Below the pieces are notes generated by a model. That model was not told where the DNA came from, did not search any database, and saw only the letters and a program-made list of their open reading frames with translations. From Deltaproteobacteria bacterium (GTDB lineage Bacteria > Desulfobacterota > Dissulfuribacteria > Dissulfuribacterales > QOAL01), in the NCBI GenBank assembly GCA_015494395.1, contig WGBG01000055.1:1-45501 (forward strand): a stretch of DNA of 45,501 nt, written 5' to 3'. The translations under genes and the position numbers were made by a program. Every line of letters starts with the position of its first letter. Position 1 is the first letter of the stretch. Of this stretch, positions 10,653-18,954 are shown piece after piece.

Positions 10653-12734
10653 CTAAAAGTGCCAGGTGATTCTTCCAGTAAAAGTGGTGTCGGGTTTTGG
10701 CCCGGCCGGGTATTCCATTGTCCGGTCATGAAACAGGTTATGAACTGCACATGTAATTGAAAATGGCCAGTTTTTGGGCATGTAACCTGCTGAAAGATCA
10801 CCATAGGTGTAGGAGTCCATTGAGTGCCATCCTGACAGGCTCTGAATGATCTCTACCGGATTAATTGCACCGGCAGAGGGTGGGGCCGGGCCTGAAGGCA
10901 CCCTGATGCCGGTAGAGTAATCGGAATCATCCTGCCAGTGGATTCTGAGGTCAAACCACAGGCCGGATTCGTGGTCATATCGGATTTCTCCGTTTATCTG
11001 GTTGGATGGAACGGGTCCGAAGGTGATATTGTCCCTTTTCTGTTTCCAGACATAACTGTAATTGAACCGGGCCAGCAGGTTGGTATTGAACCGGTAGCTC
11101 AGTTCCAGTTCTCCACCATACTGGTGCATGCTGTACATATTGTCGTAGGTGAGGTTGATCTGTCGCTGGTTCATGGCCATGTCAAAGTCGATGATATCAC
11201 TGTAATTATTGTAGAAAAGTGCTACCATTGCACTGAGTCCGCTCATGTTCCATGCCTGGTAGGCAAGCTCTACTGACACCAGTTTTTCTGGGTCCAGATG
11301 ACGATTTCCAAAGTGTTCAAAAGTAAAGCTTCCAAGTTCAGTGGTCTGGTCCATATAGTTTTGTAAATAGGAGGGATACTTGAATGCCTGCGACGCGCTG
11401 AGACGAAGTGACTGTGTTGCCCCAATCTGTTTTACAATGCTGAGGCGGGGAGAGAATGCCCCGCCGGCACGGGACTGGTGATCATACCTGGCGCTAAGGA
11501 ATATGTTAAAGTTGTGGGGCAGGTACCAGCGGTCTTCCATGAAGAGACTGTAAAGAAACTGTTGGTGCCATTTGTCATAAGAGGTAGCACCCAGATAGGA
11601 CATCCTTAACTCCGCGCCTGTTATTGTCTCATGATTTTTCCAGTAGAACTTGTGGTGTGCTGTAAGGTTTATGTTATCGAACTTCCAGTAATGTTTGTTG
11701 CTGCCTCTTATTGAGGCAACATCCGCTGAGGTGCTATGATGTCTCCACCAGAGGTCAAAATGGGTGTTGTCCATGTTGAGCTTGGTGCGTACAAATGCAT
11801 CTTCCCCGTCCTGATCAAAGGTGCTCATGGCGTACAGGGGGAGAACAGCAATGCTTCCGCTTGTGACTCCAAAAGAGAGCTCGGCATTTCGTTCCGGCTG
11901 CCATTTGTAGCCTATGTTCCCGGCAAATTTTAACAGGCCCTTTACCTGGTTATCATGGTCGTCTGGAGATGACTCCTGGATCCATCCTCCTGTAAGCTTG
12001 TAACTGAACTCTCCATCCCGCTTGCCTGCATCAAAATTATAAAGGCCGCTGCTGAACGTGCCGGTTGATGCCATAAGGTCAACGCCGTCAATATCTTCAG
12101 GGGTACGCGTAATGATATTTATTACACCGGCAAAGGCATTTGAGCCATAGAGTGCAGAGCCTGGGCCCCGGATGATTTCGATGCGTTCTATGTCATTGGG
12201 AAAAGATGGAATAAGTGCGCACTGGTTGGAGTTTCTTGCAGGATTGAAGATTGGTCTTCCATCAAGGAGTACCAGTACCTGGTTGGCCTGAACACCGTTA
12301 ACGCCACGCATGCCCACATTTGGGCCTGCGCCTGAATTTTTAAAGTAGTCAATTCCGGTTATGAACCTGACAAGGTCTGATGTGCTGTTGAAGCCGCTGT
12401 GAAGGATATCCTCCCTGGTGATAACAGTCGCGGTTGCCGGGGATTCCAGGACTGATACGGTCTGGCGGGATGCAGTGGTTACCCTGGGAATCTCCTGGAA
12501 CAGGAGCATTTCTCCGGTAAGTGCGGTTGCCTCTGCCCTGCCGGTACGTAACGCAATCAAGGTTAATGCCACCAATAACATTGATTTTGTTATTCTTGAG
12601 ATGTTTGGTGTGGTGTATGGCATTGGCATAGGCATAGAAAAATAGGCCGGAAGTGTGAAATCTGGAAAAAAACCGGATGATGGAACGATTATTGCCATAG
12701 TATTATGTAGTTTGTGTCTAATGTTTTGTAACAT
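10653..12734 (-). CDS. TonB-dependent outer-membrane receptor
   Basis: 693 residues as drawn. A hydrophobic stretch MLLVALTLIALRTGRAEA looks like the signal peptide core, so translation may begin at an internal Met near residue 37 rather than at the first ATG. The plug domain shows VTTASRQTVSVLESPATATV, DLVRFITGIDYFKNSGAGPN, VLVLLDGRPIFNP and the conserved IERIEIIRGPGSALYGSNAFAGVINI. The 22-strand barrel follows and ends with an aromatic terminal residue (ITWHF). Such receptors import siderophores, cobalamin or other large ligands using TonB energy. No riboswitch or Fur-box-like palindrome was recognised upstream. It is the first gene of a three-gene leftward cassette with the binding protein and kinase. 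Confidence 0.93.
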   Translation of the reverse strand: MLQNIRHKLHNTMAIIVPSSGFFPDFTLPAYFSMPMPMPYTTPNISRITKSMLLVALTLIALRTGRAEATALTGEMLLFQEIPRVTTASRQTVSVLESPATATVITREDILHSGFNSTSDLVRFITGIDYFKNSGAGPNVGMRGVNGVQANQVLVLLDGRPIFNPARNSNQCALIPSFPNDIERIEIIRGPGSALYGSNAFAGVINIITRTPEDIDGVDLMASTGTFSSGLYNFDAGKRDGEFSYKLTGGWIQESSPDDHDNQVKGLLKFAGNIGYKWQPERNAELSFGVTSGSIAVLPLYAMSTFDQDGEDAFVRTKLNMDNTHFDLWWRHHSTSADVASIRGSNKHYWKFDNINLTAHHKFYWKNHETITGAELRMSYLGATSYDKWHQQFLYSLFMEDRWYLPHNFNIFLSARYDHQSRAGGAFSPRLSIVKQIGATQSLRLSASQAFKYPSYLQNYMDQTTELGSFTFEHFGNRHLDPEKLVSVELAYQAWNMSGLSAMVALFYNNYSDIIDFDMAMNQRQINLTYDNMYSMHQYGGELELSYRFNTNLLARFNYSYVWKQKRDNITFGPVPSNQINGEIRYDHESGLWFDLRIHWQDDSDYSTGIRVPSGPAPPSAGAINPVEIIQSLSGWHSMDSYTYGDLSAGYMPKNWPFSITCAVHNLFHDRTMEYPAGPKPDTTFTGRITWHF

Positions 12735-12962
12735 TATCGTTACGCCTCTGCAACAGGTTTGTTATGCTTCTCCTTGAAATCCGTGATTTTGAGAGCTGTT
12801 AAGGAGTTTAATGTTTTAATTTAGATGCTGAACAAATTATTCCATTACTTGAAAGATGTTTGTTTTTTAATTACATGTGGAGTGCTTTTTTGCCAAGGGA
12901 AAATATTTTTGTTTGATAGCATCGTAAGCAATTCTCCAGCAAAAATTAAATACAGGGGAGAA

Positions 12963-13340
12963 ATGATTAAAGGCCTAGGGACAGATCTTGTCCATATTCC
13001 GCGCATTGCGGAAATTTACACACGATGGGGTGAGCGCTTCATCAACCGCATATTCTGCAAGGATGAGATTGCTTACTGCCTTTCCCACAGGGACCCTGCC
13101 CATTTTTTTGCCATACGTTTCGCAGCAAAGGAGGCGTGCTCAAAGGCCCTGGGAACAGGTATGAGCAATGGGGTCTCCTGGCGGCAGATTTGTGTAATCC
13201 ATGATGAACAGGGCAAACCAGCCCTGAAACTCTCTGGCTCTGCCCTTGAAATTGCTATGGCTCAGGGGGCGCGCAGGTGGCATTTGAGCCTGACTCATGA
13301 ACATGAATATGCACATGCGGTTGTAATTCTTGAGGATTGA
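12963..13340 (+). CDS. acpS: Holo-[acyl-carrier-protein] synthase
   Basis: 125 residues from the ATG at 12963, which has a good AGGGGAG Shine-Dalgarno just upstream. The frame extends further 5', but those codons are AT-rich and unlike the family. AcpS transfers 4'-phosphopantetheine from CoA to the serine of ACP. The Mg2+/CoA motifs are present: IKGLGTDLVHIPRI with its Asp, and RFAAKEACSKALGTG with the FAAKEA signature. The C-terminus LSLTHEHEYAHAVVILE is standard. It is divergently oriented to the TonB receptor. Confidence 0.96.
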   Translation: MIKGLGTDLVHIPRIAEIYTRWGERFINRIFCKDEIAYCLSHRDPAHFFAIRFAAKEACSKALGTGMSNGVSWRQICVIHDEQGKPALKLSGSALEIAMAQGARRWHLSLTHEHEYAHAVVILED

Positions 13341-13341
13341 G

Positions 13342-13370
13342 TTGACAAAATATGCTACACCTTGATACAT
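13342..13370 (+). promoter_or_regulatory. Sigma-70-type promoter for ppsA
   Basis: A perfect -35 TTGACA (13342-13347) is separated by 17 bp from ATACAT (13365-13370), or by 18 bp from TACATT. It begins 1 nt after the acpS stop and gives a leader of about 130 nt before ppsA. Confidence 0.6.
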
Positions 13371-13508
13371 TCCCTAATGCGATAATAATTGATAGGGGTT
13401 GGGATCAGCCTGCTTGGTTTTTTCACAATCTTCAGCAAGCCGGTAAAGGCAGCCCCGTATAAAATTGCATAGTCTTTTCAGCATTCAGCGCAAGGAGGAT
13501 GTCGGTTA

Positions 13509-15971
13509 ATGAGTGACCAGCCGTTTATTTTATGGTTCAAGGAAATTGGAATTAAAGATGTGCCTCTGGTGGGTGGCAAGAACGCCTCACTGGGGGAGAT
13601 GTATCAGCATCTTACAGACAAGGGTGTAAAGGTTCCCAACGGGTTTGCAATTACTGCCGCAGCATATCAGCACCTTCTCAAGGAGGCTGGCATTGAGCAG
13701 GCTGTTAAAGATGCACTTGAGGGTCTGGATACCCACAACATTGAAGACCTTCAGGCAAAGGGGCAGAAGGTAAGGGATATAATTCTGAATGCAAAATTTC
13801 CTGCAGACCTTGAAGATGCCATCAAAACTGCCTATGCAGAGATGGAGAAGGAGTACGGCCCCAATGTTGACGTTGCCGTGCGCTCCTCTGCAACAGCCGA
13901 GGACCTGCCTGACGCCTCTTTTGCAGGCCAGCAGGATACCTACCTCAATATCACAGGAACTGATGCGCTGATAGACGCATGCCACCGCTGCTTTGCAAGC
14001 CTCTTTACCAACCGCGCGATTTCCTATCGCCATGACAAGGGATTTGGTCACTTTGATGTCTATCTTTCCATTGCGGTTCAGAAGATGGTCAGGAGTGACA
14101 GTGCAAGCTCCGGCGTCATGTTCACAATGGATACAGAGAGCGGGTTTGACGACGTAGTTTACATTACCGGCGCCTGGGGACTGGGGGAGAATGTCGTTCA
14201 GGGTGCTGTTAATCCAGATGAGTTCTACGTTTTCAAGCCTACCCTCAAACAGGGTTTCCGCCCCATCGTAAGTAAAAAACTTGGGCTCAAGCAGAAGAAG
14301 ATGATCTATGCAGACAATCCTGCCGAGCCTGTAAAAAATATTGAAACAACACCGGCCGAGCGTTCCCGATACGTATGCACTGACGATGAACTCATAACCC
14401 TTGCAAAGTGGGCATGTATTATTGAGGACCACTATGGAAAGGGCATGGACATAGAGTGGGCAAAGGATGGTGACGGTGAGAAGGTTGGTACAGGGGATCT
14501 GTTCATCGTTCAGGCAAGGCCTGAGACAGTTCACTCCCAGAAGGACGTCAACTTCATGGAGACATACGTCCTCAAGGAAACCGGCGAGATCCTTGCCACA
14601 GGCAAGGCTGTTGGTGGAAAGATCGGACAGGGAACCGTTAATGTCATCCAGGATGCCACTGAGATTACCAAGTTTAACAAGGGCGAGGTGCTTGTTACCG
14701 ACATGACAGACCCTGACTGGGAGCCAATCATGAAGATTGCCTCTGCCATTGTTACAAACAGGGGCGGAAGGACCTGTCACGCAGCCATCGTATCCCGCGA
14801 GCTTGGTATTCCTTGCATTGTTGGTACTGAGGATGGCACCGAGCGCCTGGCAACAGGAATGGATGTAACCGTCTCCTGTGCCGAAGGCGAGGAGGGCCGG
14901 GTTTACAAGGGCCTTCTTGAGTATGAAGTTGAAAGAATCGACTTCTCAAATGTTCCAAAGACAAAGACCATGATAATGATGAACGTGGGCATCCCTGAGC
15001 AGGCATTTGTACAGGGACAAATTCCAAATGAGGGTGTAGGTCTTGCCCGTCTTGAGTTCATCATCAATTCACACATCGGAATTCACCCACTGGCACTGCT
15101 CAACTATGACAAACTCAAGGAAGTAGCCGCAGAGATGGACAAGTACGGCCTTGAGCCTGGTCCCGGCGCTCCTGATATCAGGGCAATCCTTGCAGCCATT
15201 GATGAAAAGACAGCAGCCTATGATGACAAGGCGCAGTTCTTTGTTGATCAGCTTGCACAGGGTATTGCCACCATTGCTGCAGGTTTCTATCCCAAGGACG
15301 TAATTGTCCGCATGTCTGACTTCAAGAGTAACGAGTATGCCAACCTCATTGGCGGCCAGCTCTATGAGCCGGAGGAGCATAACCCAATGATCGGCTGGCG
15401 CGGCGCTTCCCGTTACTACGCACCTGTCTTTGAGCCTGCTTTTGAGCTTGAGTGTCAGGCACTGCTCAAGGTACGCAATGAGATGGGGCTTTCAAATGTG
15501 AAGTCCATGGTCCCATTCTGCCGTACTGTTGAAGAGGGCAAGAAGGTCATCTCCGTAATGGAGAAACACGGCCTGAAGCAGGGTGAAAACGGTCTTGAGA
15601 TCTACGTAATGTGCGAGATTCCATCAAACGTTATCCTTGCCGACCAGTTTGCAGAGGTATTTGACGGATTCTCTATCGGTTCCAATGACCTTACACAGCT
15701 TGCGCTCGGGCTTGACAGGGATTCTGAGCTTGTTTCCCATATTTATGACGAGCGTAACGAGGCAGTTAAGCGCCTTGTCCGTCAGGTCATCAAGACCGCC
15801 AAGGAGAAGAATAGAAAGATTGGAATTTGTGGTCAGGCACCAAGTGATTTCCCTGATTTCGCAGCGTTCCTGGTTGAGTGCGGCATTGATTCAATGAGCC
15901 TCACCCCGGATACAGCAGTCAAGACCAGGCTGCTTGTAGCGGAAAAAGAGAAGGAACTGGGTATTTCATAA
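13509..15971 (+). CDS. ppsA: Phosphoenolpyruvate synthase
   Basis: 820 residues. The N-terminal ATP-grasp domain starts FKEIGIKDVPLVGGKNASLG and includes VAVRSSATAEDLPDASFAGQ. The central swivelling domain carries the phospho-histidine site GGRTCHAAIVSRELGIP (around 418-434). The C-terminal PEP-utilising TIM barrel has VMCEIPSNVILADQF, FSIGSNDLTQL and the catalytic Cys region IGICGQAPSD. The enzyme converts pyruvate + ATP + water to PEP + AMP + phosphate, the entry to gluconeogenesis. A strong AAGGAGG ribosome site precedes the ATG. In anaerobes fixing CO2 via acetyl-CoA it supplies PEP; whether this organism does so is not shown here. Confidence 0.97.
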   Translation: MSDQPFILWFKEIGIKDVPLVGGKNASLGEMYQHLTDKGVKVPNGFAITAAAYQHLLKEAGIEQAVKDALEGLDTHNIEDLQAKGQKVRDIILNAKFPADLEDAIKTAYAEMEKEYGPNVDVAVRSSATAEDLPDASFAGQQDTYLNITGTDALIDACHRCFASLFTNRAISYRHDKGFGHFDVYLSIAVQKMVRSDSASSGVMFTMDTESGFDDVVYITGAWGLGENVVQGAVNPDEFYVFKPTLKQGFRPIVSKKLGLKQKKMIYADNPAEPVKNIETTPAERSRYVCTDDELITLAKWACIIEDHYGKGMDIEWAKDGDGEKVGTGDLFIVQARPETVHSQKDVNFMETYVLKETGEILATGKAVGGKIGQGTVNVIQDATEITKFNKGEVLVTDMTDPDWEPIMKIASAIVTNRGGRTCHAAIVSRELGIPCIVGTEDGTERLATGMDVTVSCAEGEEGRVYKGLLEYEVERIDFSNVPKTKTMIMMNVGIPEQAFVQGQIPNEGVGLARLEFIINSHIGIHPLALLNYDKLKEVAAEMDKYGLEPGPGAPDIRAILAAIDEKTAAYDDKAQFFVDQLAQGIATIAAGFYPKDVIVRMSDFKSNEYANLIGGQLYEPEEHNPMIGWRGASRYYAPVFEPAFELECQALLKVRNEMGLSNVKSMVPFCRTVEEGKKVISVMEKHGLKQGENGLEIYVMCEIPSNVILADQFAEVFDGFSIGSNDLTQLALGLDRDSELVSHIYDERNEAVKRLVRQVIKTAKEKNRKIGICGQAPSDFPDFAAFLVECGIDSMSLTPDTAVKTRLLVAEKEKELGIS

Positions 15972-15992
15972 GCAAACAGTCCGGTATTGATT

Positions 15993-16143
15993 GTGCCTGC
16001 ATCCTGCACGGGGGTTACCTAGGTGCAGGCACTGTATGTTGTTGGAGAAAAAGCCGGATAATGGGCTTCATGTCTTTGCAAAAAGGGATTTTGCAGGCAT
16101 GAGGTTTTTTGAAGGCCTTGGGTGACGGGCAGTCCTGTCACCC
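15993..16143 (+). other. Two intergenic hairpins between ppsA and the carbonic anhydrase gene
   Basis: The first has a perfect 9-bp stem GTGCCTGCA / TGCAGGCAC (15993-16001 and 16024-16032). The second has a perfect 7-bp stem GGGTGAC / GTCACCC (16120-16126 and 16137-16143) with a 10-nt loop. Neither is followed by a T-run, so they are not typical rho-independent terminators. They may mark a transcript end or an RNA processing site. Confidence 0.4.
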
Positions 16144-16224
16144 GGCTGTTTCAAGAGGCGGGGAACTGCACATGGACGTGCAGTTGTTAAAATCATATAA
16201 CTTAAGGGAGGTTAGAGTAAAACC

Positions 16225-17010
16225 ATGAAAAAAGCATTTGTGTTGTTAGTGGCACTGGCAGGAATGATGGCTTTTGCAATGAATTCCTGGGCATCAGAGG
16301 CTGCTCACGGGGGTCATGCTGCGGCATCATCTGTTTCACCGGCTGAAGCGCTGAGCAATATCGTTAACGGCAACAACGATTTCGTACAGCACCACAAGGC
16401 CTCTTACTTCAAGGGATATGCTACTGCGCAGCATCCCTTTGTAACAATGATCACCTGTTCAGATGCCAGGGTACATCCCACTGTATTCAATGCCGATCCG
16501 GTTGACCATGTATTTGTCATCAGGAACGTTGGAAACCAGATTCAGAATTCATGCGGTTCCATTGACTATGGTATCCTGCATCTTCACACTCCTGTTCTTC
16601 TCATCATCGGTCATACCCACTGCGGCGCTGTAAAGGCAGCCATGGGCAACTACATCAATGAAAGCCCCTGCATTATCAATGAGCTCAACGGACTTCACCT
16701 GCCCCTCAAGCACGATGACGGCAAGGGCACCTTTGAGGAAAGGTGGCTCCTTAATGTCGAGCGCAATGTTGACTATCAGGTCGATTTCTGCATCAAGAAG
16801 TACGCAAACCTCGTACAGTCCGGCAAGTTGGCTGTTGTAGGTGTTGTTTATGACTTCATCAATGCCTATGGCGCTGGTGAGGGCAGGCTTGTTGTGACCA
16901 ACATCAATGGCATCACTGATGTTGACATGATCAAGAAAGATCCCCACATGAAGCTCGTTGGCGATGAGCTGAAGAATACTATCGTTCTCAGGAAGACCAA
17001 GGGTATGTAA
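16225..17010 (+). CDS. Secreted beta-class carbonic anhydrase
   Basis: 261 residues with a clear Sec signal peptide (MKKAFVLLVALAGMMAFAMN, cleavage near SWASEA). The beta-CA zinc site is complete: C78-S-D80-A-R82 and H130-x-x-C133 in IIGHTHCGAVKAAMG, with VIRNVGNQ between them. It interconverts CO2 and bicarbonate, here in the periplasm. Most beta-CAs are cytoplasmic, so the export signal is notable. A His-rich stretch (AHGGHAAA) follows the predicted cleavage site. The Shine-Dalgarno (GGGAGG) lies about 14 nt before the ATG. It appears monocistronic. Confidence 0.94.
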   Translation: MKKAFVLLVALAGMMAFAMNSWASEAAHGGHAAASSVSPAEALSNIVNGNNDFVQHHKASYFKGYATAQHPFVTMITCSDARVHPTVFNADPVDHVFVIRNVGNQIQNSCGSIDYGILHLHTPVLLIIGHTHCGAVKAAMGNYINESPCIINELNGLHLPLKHDDGKGTFEERWLLNVERNVDYQVDFCIKKYANLVQSGKLAVVGVVYDFINAYGAGEGRLVVTNINGITDVDMIKKDPHMKLVGDELKNTIVLRKTKGM

Positions 17011-17042
17011 TACCGTCACTGTTTTTTTATTTTCCCGCATGA

Positions 17043-17118
17043 GGGGCATATTGCATTGAGGCAGTATGCCCCTTGCCTGTTTATTGGCATGCCATTAAGG
17101 GGCGTCCGGCTGGACGCC
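17043..17118 (+). other. Two hairpins downstream of the carbonic anhydrase gene
   Basis: GGGGCATA / TATGCCCC (17043-17050 and 17065-17072), then GGCGTCC / GGACGCC with a 4-nt loop (17101-17107 and 17112-17118). Both stems are perfect but lack a following T-run. They sit where the transcript should end, 40 nt before the HDOD gene. Confidence 0.4.
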
Positions 17119-17156
17119 AACACATGTATTGATGGCAAATTTGCTTTTTTTATTGG

Positions 17157-18083
17157 ATGATAAGGAACGGTTCAAACGACAGAGGACACTCTGGTGAGGA
17201 GGCAGCCTTTCCTCCTGTGTCACGAAGGGCTATTCTGGATCAGGCCCTGGACCTTACCATACCCGCAGTGCCGGTAAACGTGAGAACCGTCCTGGCTCTT
17301 ACATCTGAAGGCTCTGTTGATGCTAAGAAGATTGCAGATGCCATTCTCTCAGACATGGGGTTGACACTGAAACTCTTTCGCCTCATGAATTCAGCATTCT
17401 TCTCCCCGTACAGACAGGATGTGATCTCCGTCAGGTTCATGGTGGTGCTCCTTGGCTTTGACAACACCTCCAAAATAATCACCAGTGTTCCACTGATGAA
17501 TATTGCAGACAATGGCCTTGTTGCCAGAATTATGGCAATGAGCCTGCTTTCATCTGAATTTGCCAGGCAGCTTGCGGTTTCAGACCTGTTGGAACCTGAT
17601 ACCGCTGTTCCCTGCGCCATGTTTGCCTCTCTTGGCCACATTGTTCTTGCATCTTTGATGCCTGATGTCTATTCTCAAATCTGGAATAATGACAAATTTC
17701 CCTGGAGCAGGGCTACATTCAAGAAGACCCTGGGGTGGCTACCAAAGGACCTTGCCAGCCGTGTTGCAAGGGCCTGGAATTTACCACTTCTTATGCGACA
17801 GTGTATTCAGCCACCTGATGATCTTGCCAGGTTCAAGCCTGAGAAACAGGCGCTTATAGTCACTGTCTCTTGCCTGGAACAAATGATGTTTTGTGCTGCC
17901 CTAATGCATAACAGCCATGATACCCAGGAAAGACTCAGGAGCAGGGTGAAAAAGGTTTTGAAAATCAGTAACAAGAAGATTTCTGCTGCAATGAAACAGG
18001 GACTTGCCAGATTTGAGGAAAATAACCCTGTGTTTTATGAGCTGTTAAGAAAGGAAGGAGTGCTGGGTAATCTTCTCATCTGA
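17157..18083 (+). CDS. HDOD domain protein
   Basis: 308 residues, cytoplasmic. An HDOD domain fills about residues 25-235: LTIPAVPVNVRTVLALTSEG, AKKIADAILSDMGLTLKLFR, LMNSAFFSPYR, and SVRFMVVLLGFDNTSKII. HDOD is an HD-related fold that has lost the metal-binding His-Asp pairs and usually serves in signalling or scaffolding. No GGDEF, EAL or receiver domain is attached. The C-terminal 70 residues are basic and helical. The role is not defined by neighbours. No clear Shine-Dalgarno is seen. Confidence 0.85.
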   Translation: MIRNGSNDRGHSGEEAAFPPVSRRAILDQALDLTIPAVPVNVRTVLALTSEGSVDAKKIADAILSDMGLTLKLFRLMNSAFFSPYRQDVISVRFMVVLLGFDNTSKIITSVPLMNIADNGLVARIMAMSLLSSEFARQLAVSDLLEPDTAVPCAMFASLGHIVLASLMPDVYSQIWNNDKFPWSRATFKKTLGWLPKDLASRVARAWNLPLLMRQCIQPPDDLARFKPEKQALIVTVSCLEQMMFCAALMHNSHDTQERLRSRVKKVLKISNKKISAAMKQGLARFEENNPVFYELLRKEGVLGNLLI

Positions 18084-18101
18084 CGTCCAAAGAGACAAAA
18101 G

Positions 18102-18134
18102 CTGAACCGCAAAGAACGCCAAGGGACGCAAAGG
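18102..18134 (+). repeat. Dispersed repeat, CTGAACCGCAAAG family, copy 2 (left end only)
   Basis: CTGAACCGCAAAGAACGCCA continues as AGGGACGCAAAGG. It matches the left module of copies at 281 and 20959. No right module is present before the next gene starts at 18162. Confidence 0.65.
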
Positions 18135-18161
18135 AATCATTGATTTGGTTAGTTGGTTGTA

Positions 18162-18929
18162 ATGAAAAAGAGGGATCAGAAACGCCTGACCAAACTCATT
18201 TTTGCCATTCTTGCAAGAAATCCCTTTGAATTTGGCATTGTTCCTGATGACGGAGGTTGGGTAAGCCTCAAGGATGTCCGGTGGGCGCTGGGGCAGCAGG
18301 GTGCATTCAAGTCGCTTTCTGTGCGCGGGCTGCAGCAGTTTTTTGAGCTTTACAGCCCGCAAAAGATGGAGATGCGTGACAGGTCTGTCCGTGTCCTTCC
18401 GGAATATCAATCATCTGATTTGCTGCAATACAGACAGGCAGATCCGCCGTCACTTCTTTATTTGCCTGTTCGACCAAGGGCACATGCCCACGTTGTAAAA
18501 AAGGGTCTTGTACCTCCTGCCGGCAAGAAGTGGATTGTCCTTTGGCCTGATAAAGAACTTGCCTTGAATGCAGGACGGCGCAGGGATGCCAAGCCCCTTG
18601 TTGGCACTGTTAATACAGCGTCTGCACAGTCCCAGGGTGCCCTGTTTTTCAGGGGAGGAGAATCACTCTTTCTGGTCCAGTGGCTGCAGGCGTCATGGAT
18701 CGAGCTTCCTCCTGTGCCGGAAAAACCGGAGAGCAGTGCCCAACGGGTTTCAGCGGGGAAAGATGCTCAAACCACGCCTGATGTCAAACCTGGTCAGCTT
18801 CCAGGCTCCTTTATCCCGGAATTTCCTTCCATGTGGCCCGAGTGGTATGGACATTCGGAGGAAAAGGCAAGGAGGAGGCAGAAAAATAAAAAGTACAGAA
18901 AGGACAGGAATAGAAGGCGCAGGTCATGA
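18162..18929 (+). CDS. Divergent KptA/Tpt1-like (RNA 2'-phosphotransferase fold) protein, probably altered active site
   Basis: 255 residues. The order of segments follows KptA/Tpt1, which removes the splice-junction 2'-phosphate from RNA using NAD+. A winged-helix-like N-domain (KRLTKLIFAILARNPFEFGI, then GGWVSLKDVRWAL) is followed by VRVLPEYQ, then PSLLYLPVRPRAHAHVVKKG, GKKWIVLWPDKELALNAGRR, and a C-part ending SLFLVQWLQASWIELPPVPE. The signature sites differ. The helix Arg-His pair reads Arg-Asn, the Gln-Gly-His-Ser block reads Pro-Glu-Tyr-Gln, and the NAD-contacting Tyr-His-Gly-Thr reads Tyr-Leu-Pro-Val; the later GRR is kept. A basic tail (RRRQKNKKYRKDRNRRRRS) may bind RNA. Loss of the standard chemistry is an inference. 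The gene precedes the M48 protease and lspA. Confidence 0.65.
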   Translation: MKKRDQKRLTKLIFAILARNPFEFGIVPDDGGWVSLKDVRWALGQQGAFKSLSVRGLQQFFELYSPQKMEMRDRSVRVLPEYQSSDLLQYRQADPPSLLYLPVRPRAHAHVVKKGLVPPAGKKWIVLWPDKELALNAGRRRDAKPLVGTVNTASAQSQGALFFRGGESLFLVQWLQASWIELPPVPEKPESSAQRVSAGKDAQTTPDVKPGQLPGSFIPEFPSMWPEWYGHSEEKARRRQKNKKYRKDRNRRRRS

Positions 18930-18954
18930 AAATGTGGTAGCCTTCACCCTGCAC

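Noticed and set aside
12825-12962. 46-residue extension of AcpS
   Set aside because: AT-rich and unlike the family; the ATG at 12963 has a clear ribosome site and gives the standard N-terminus.
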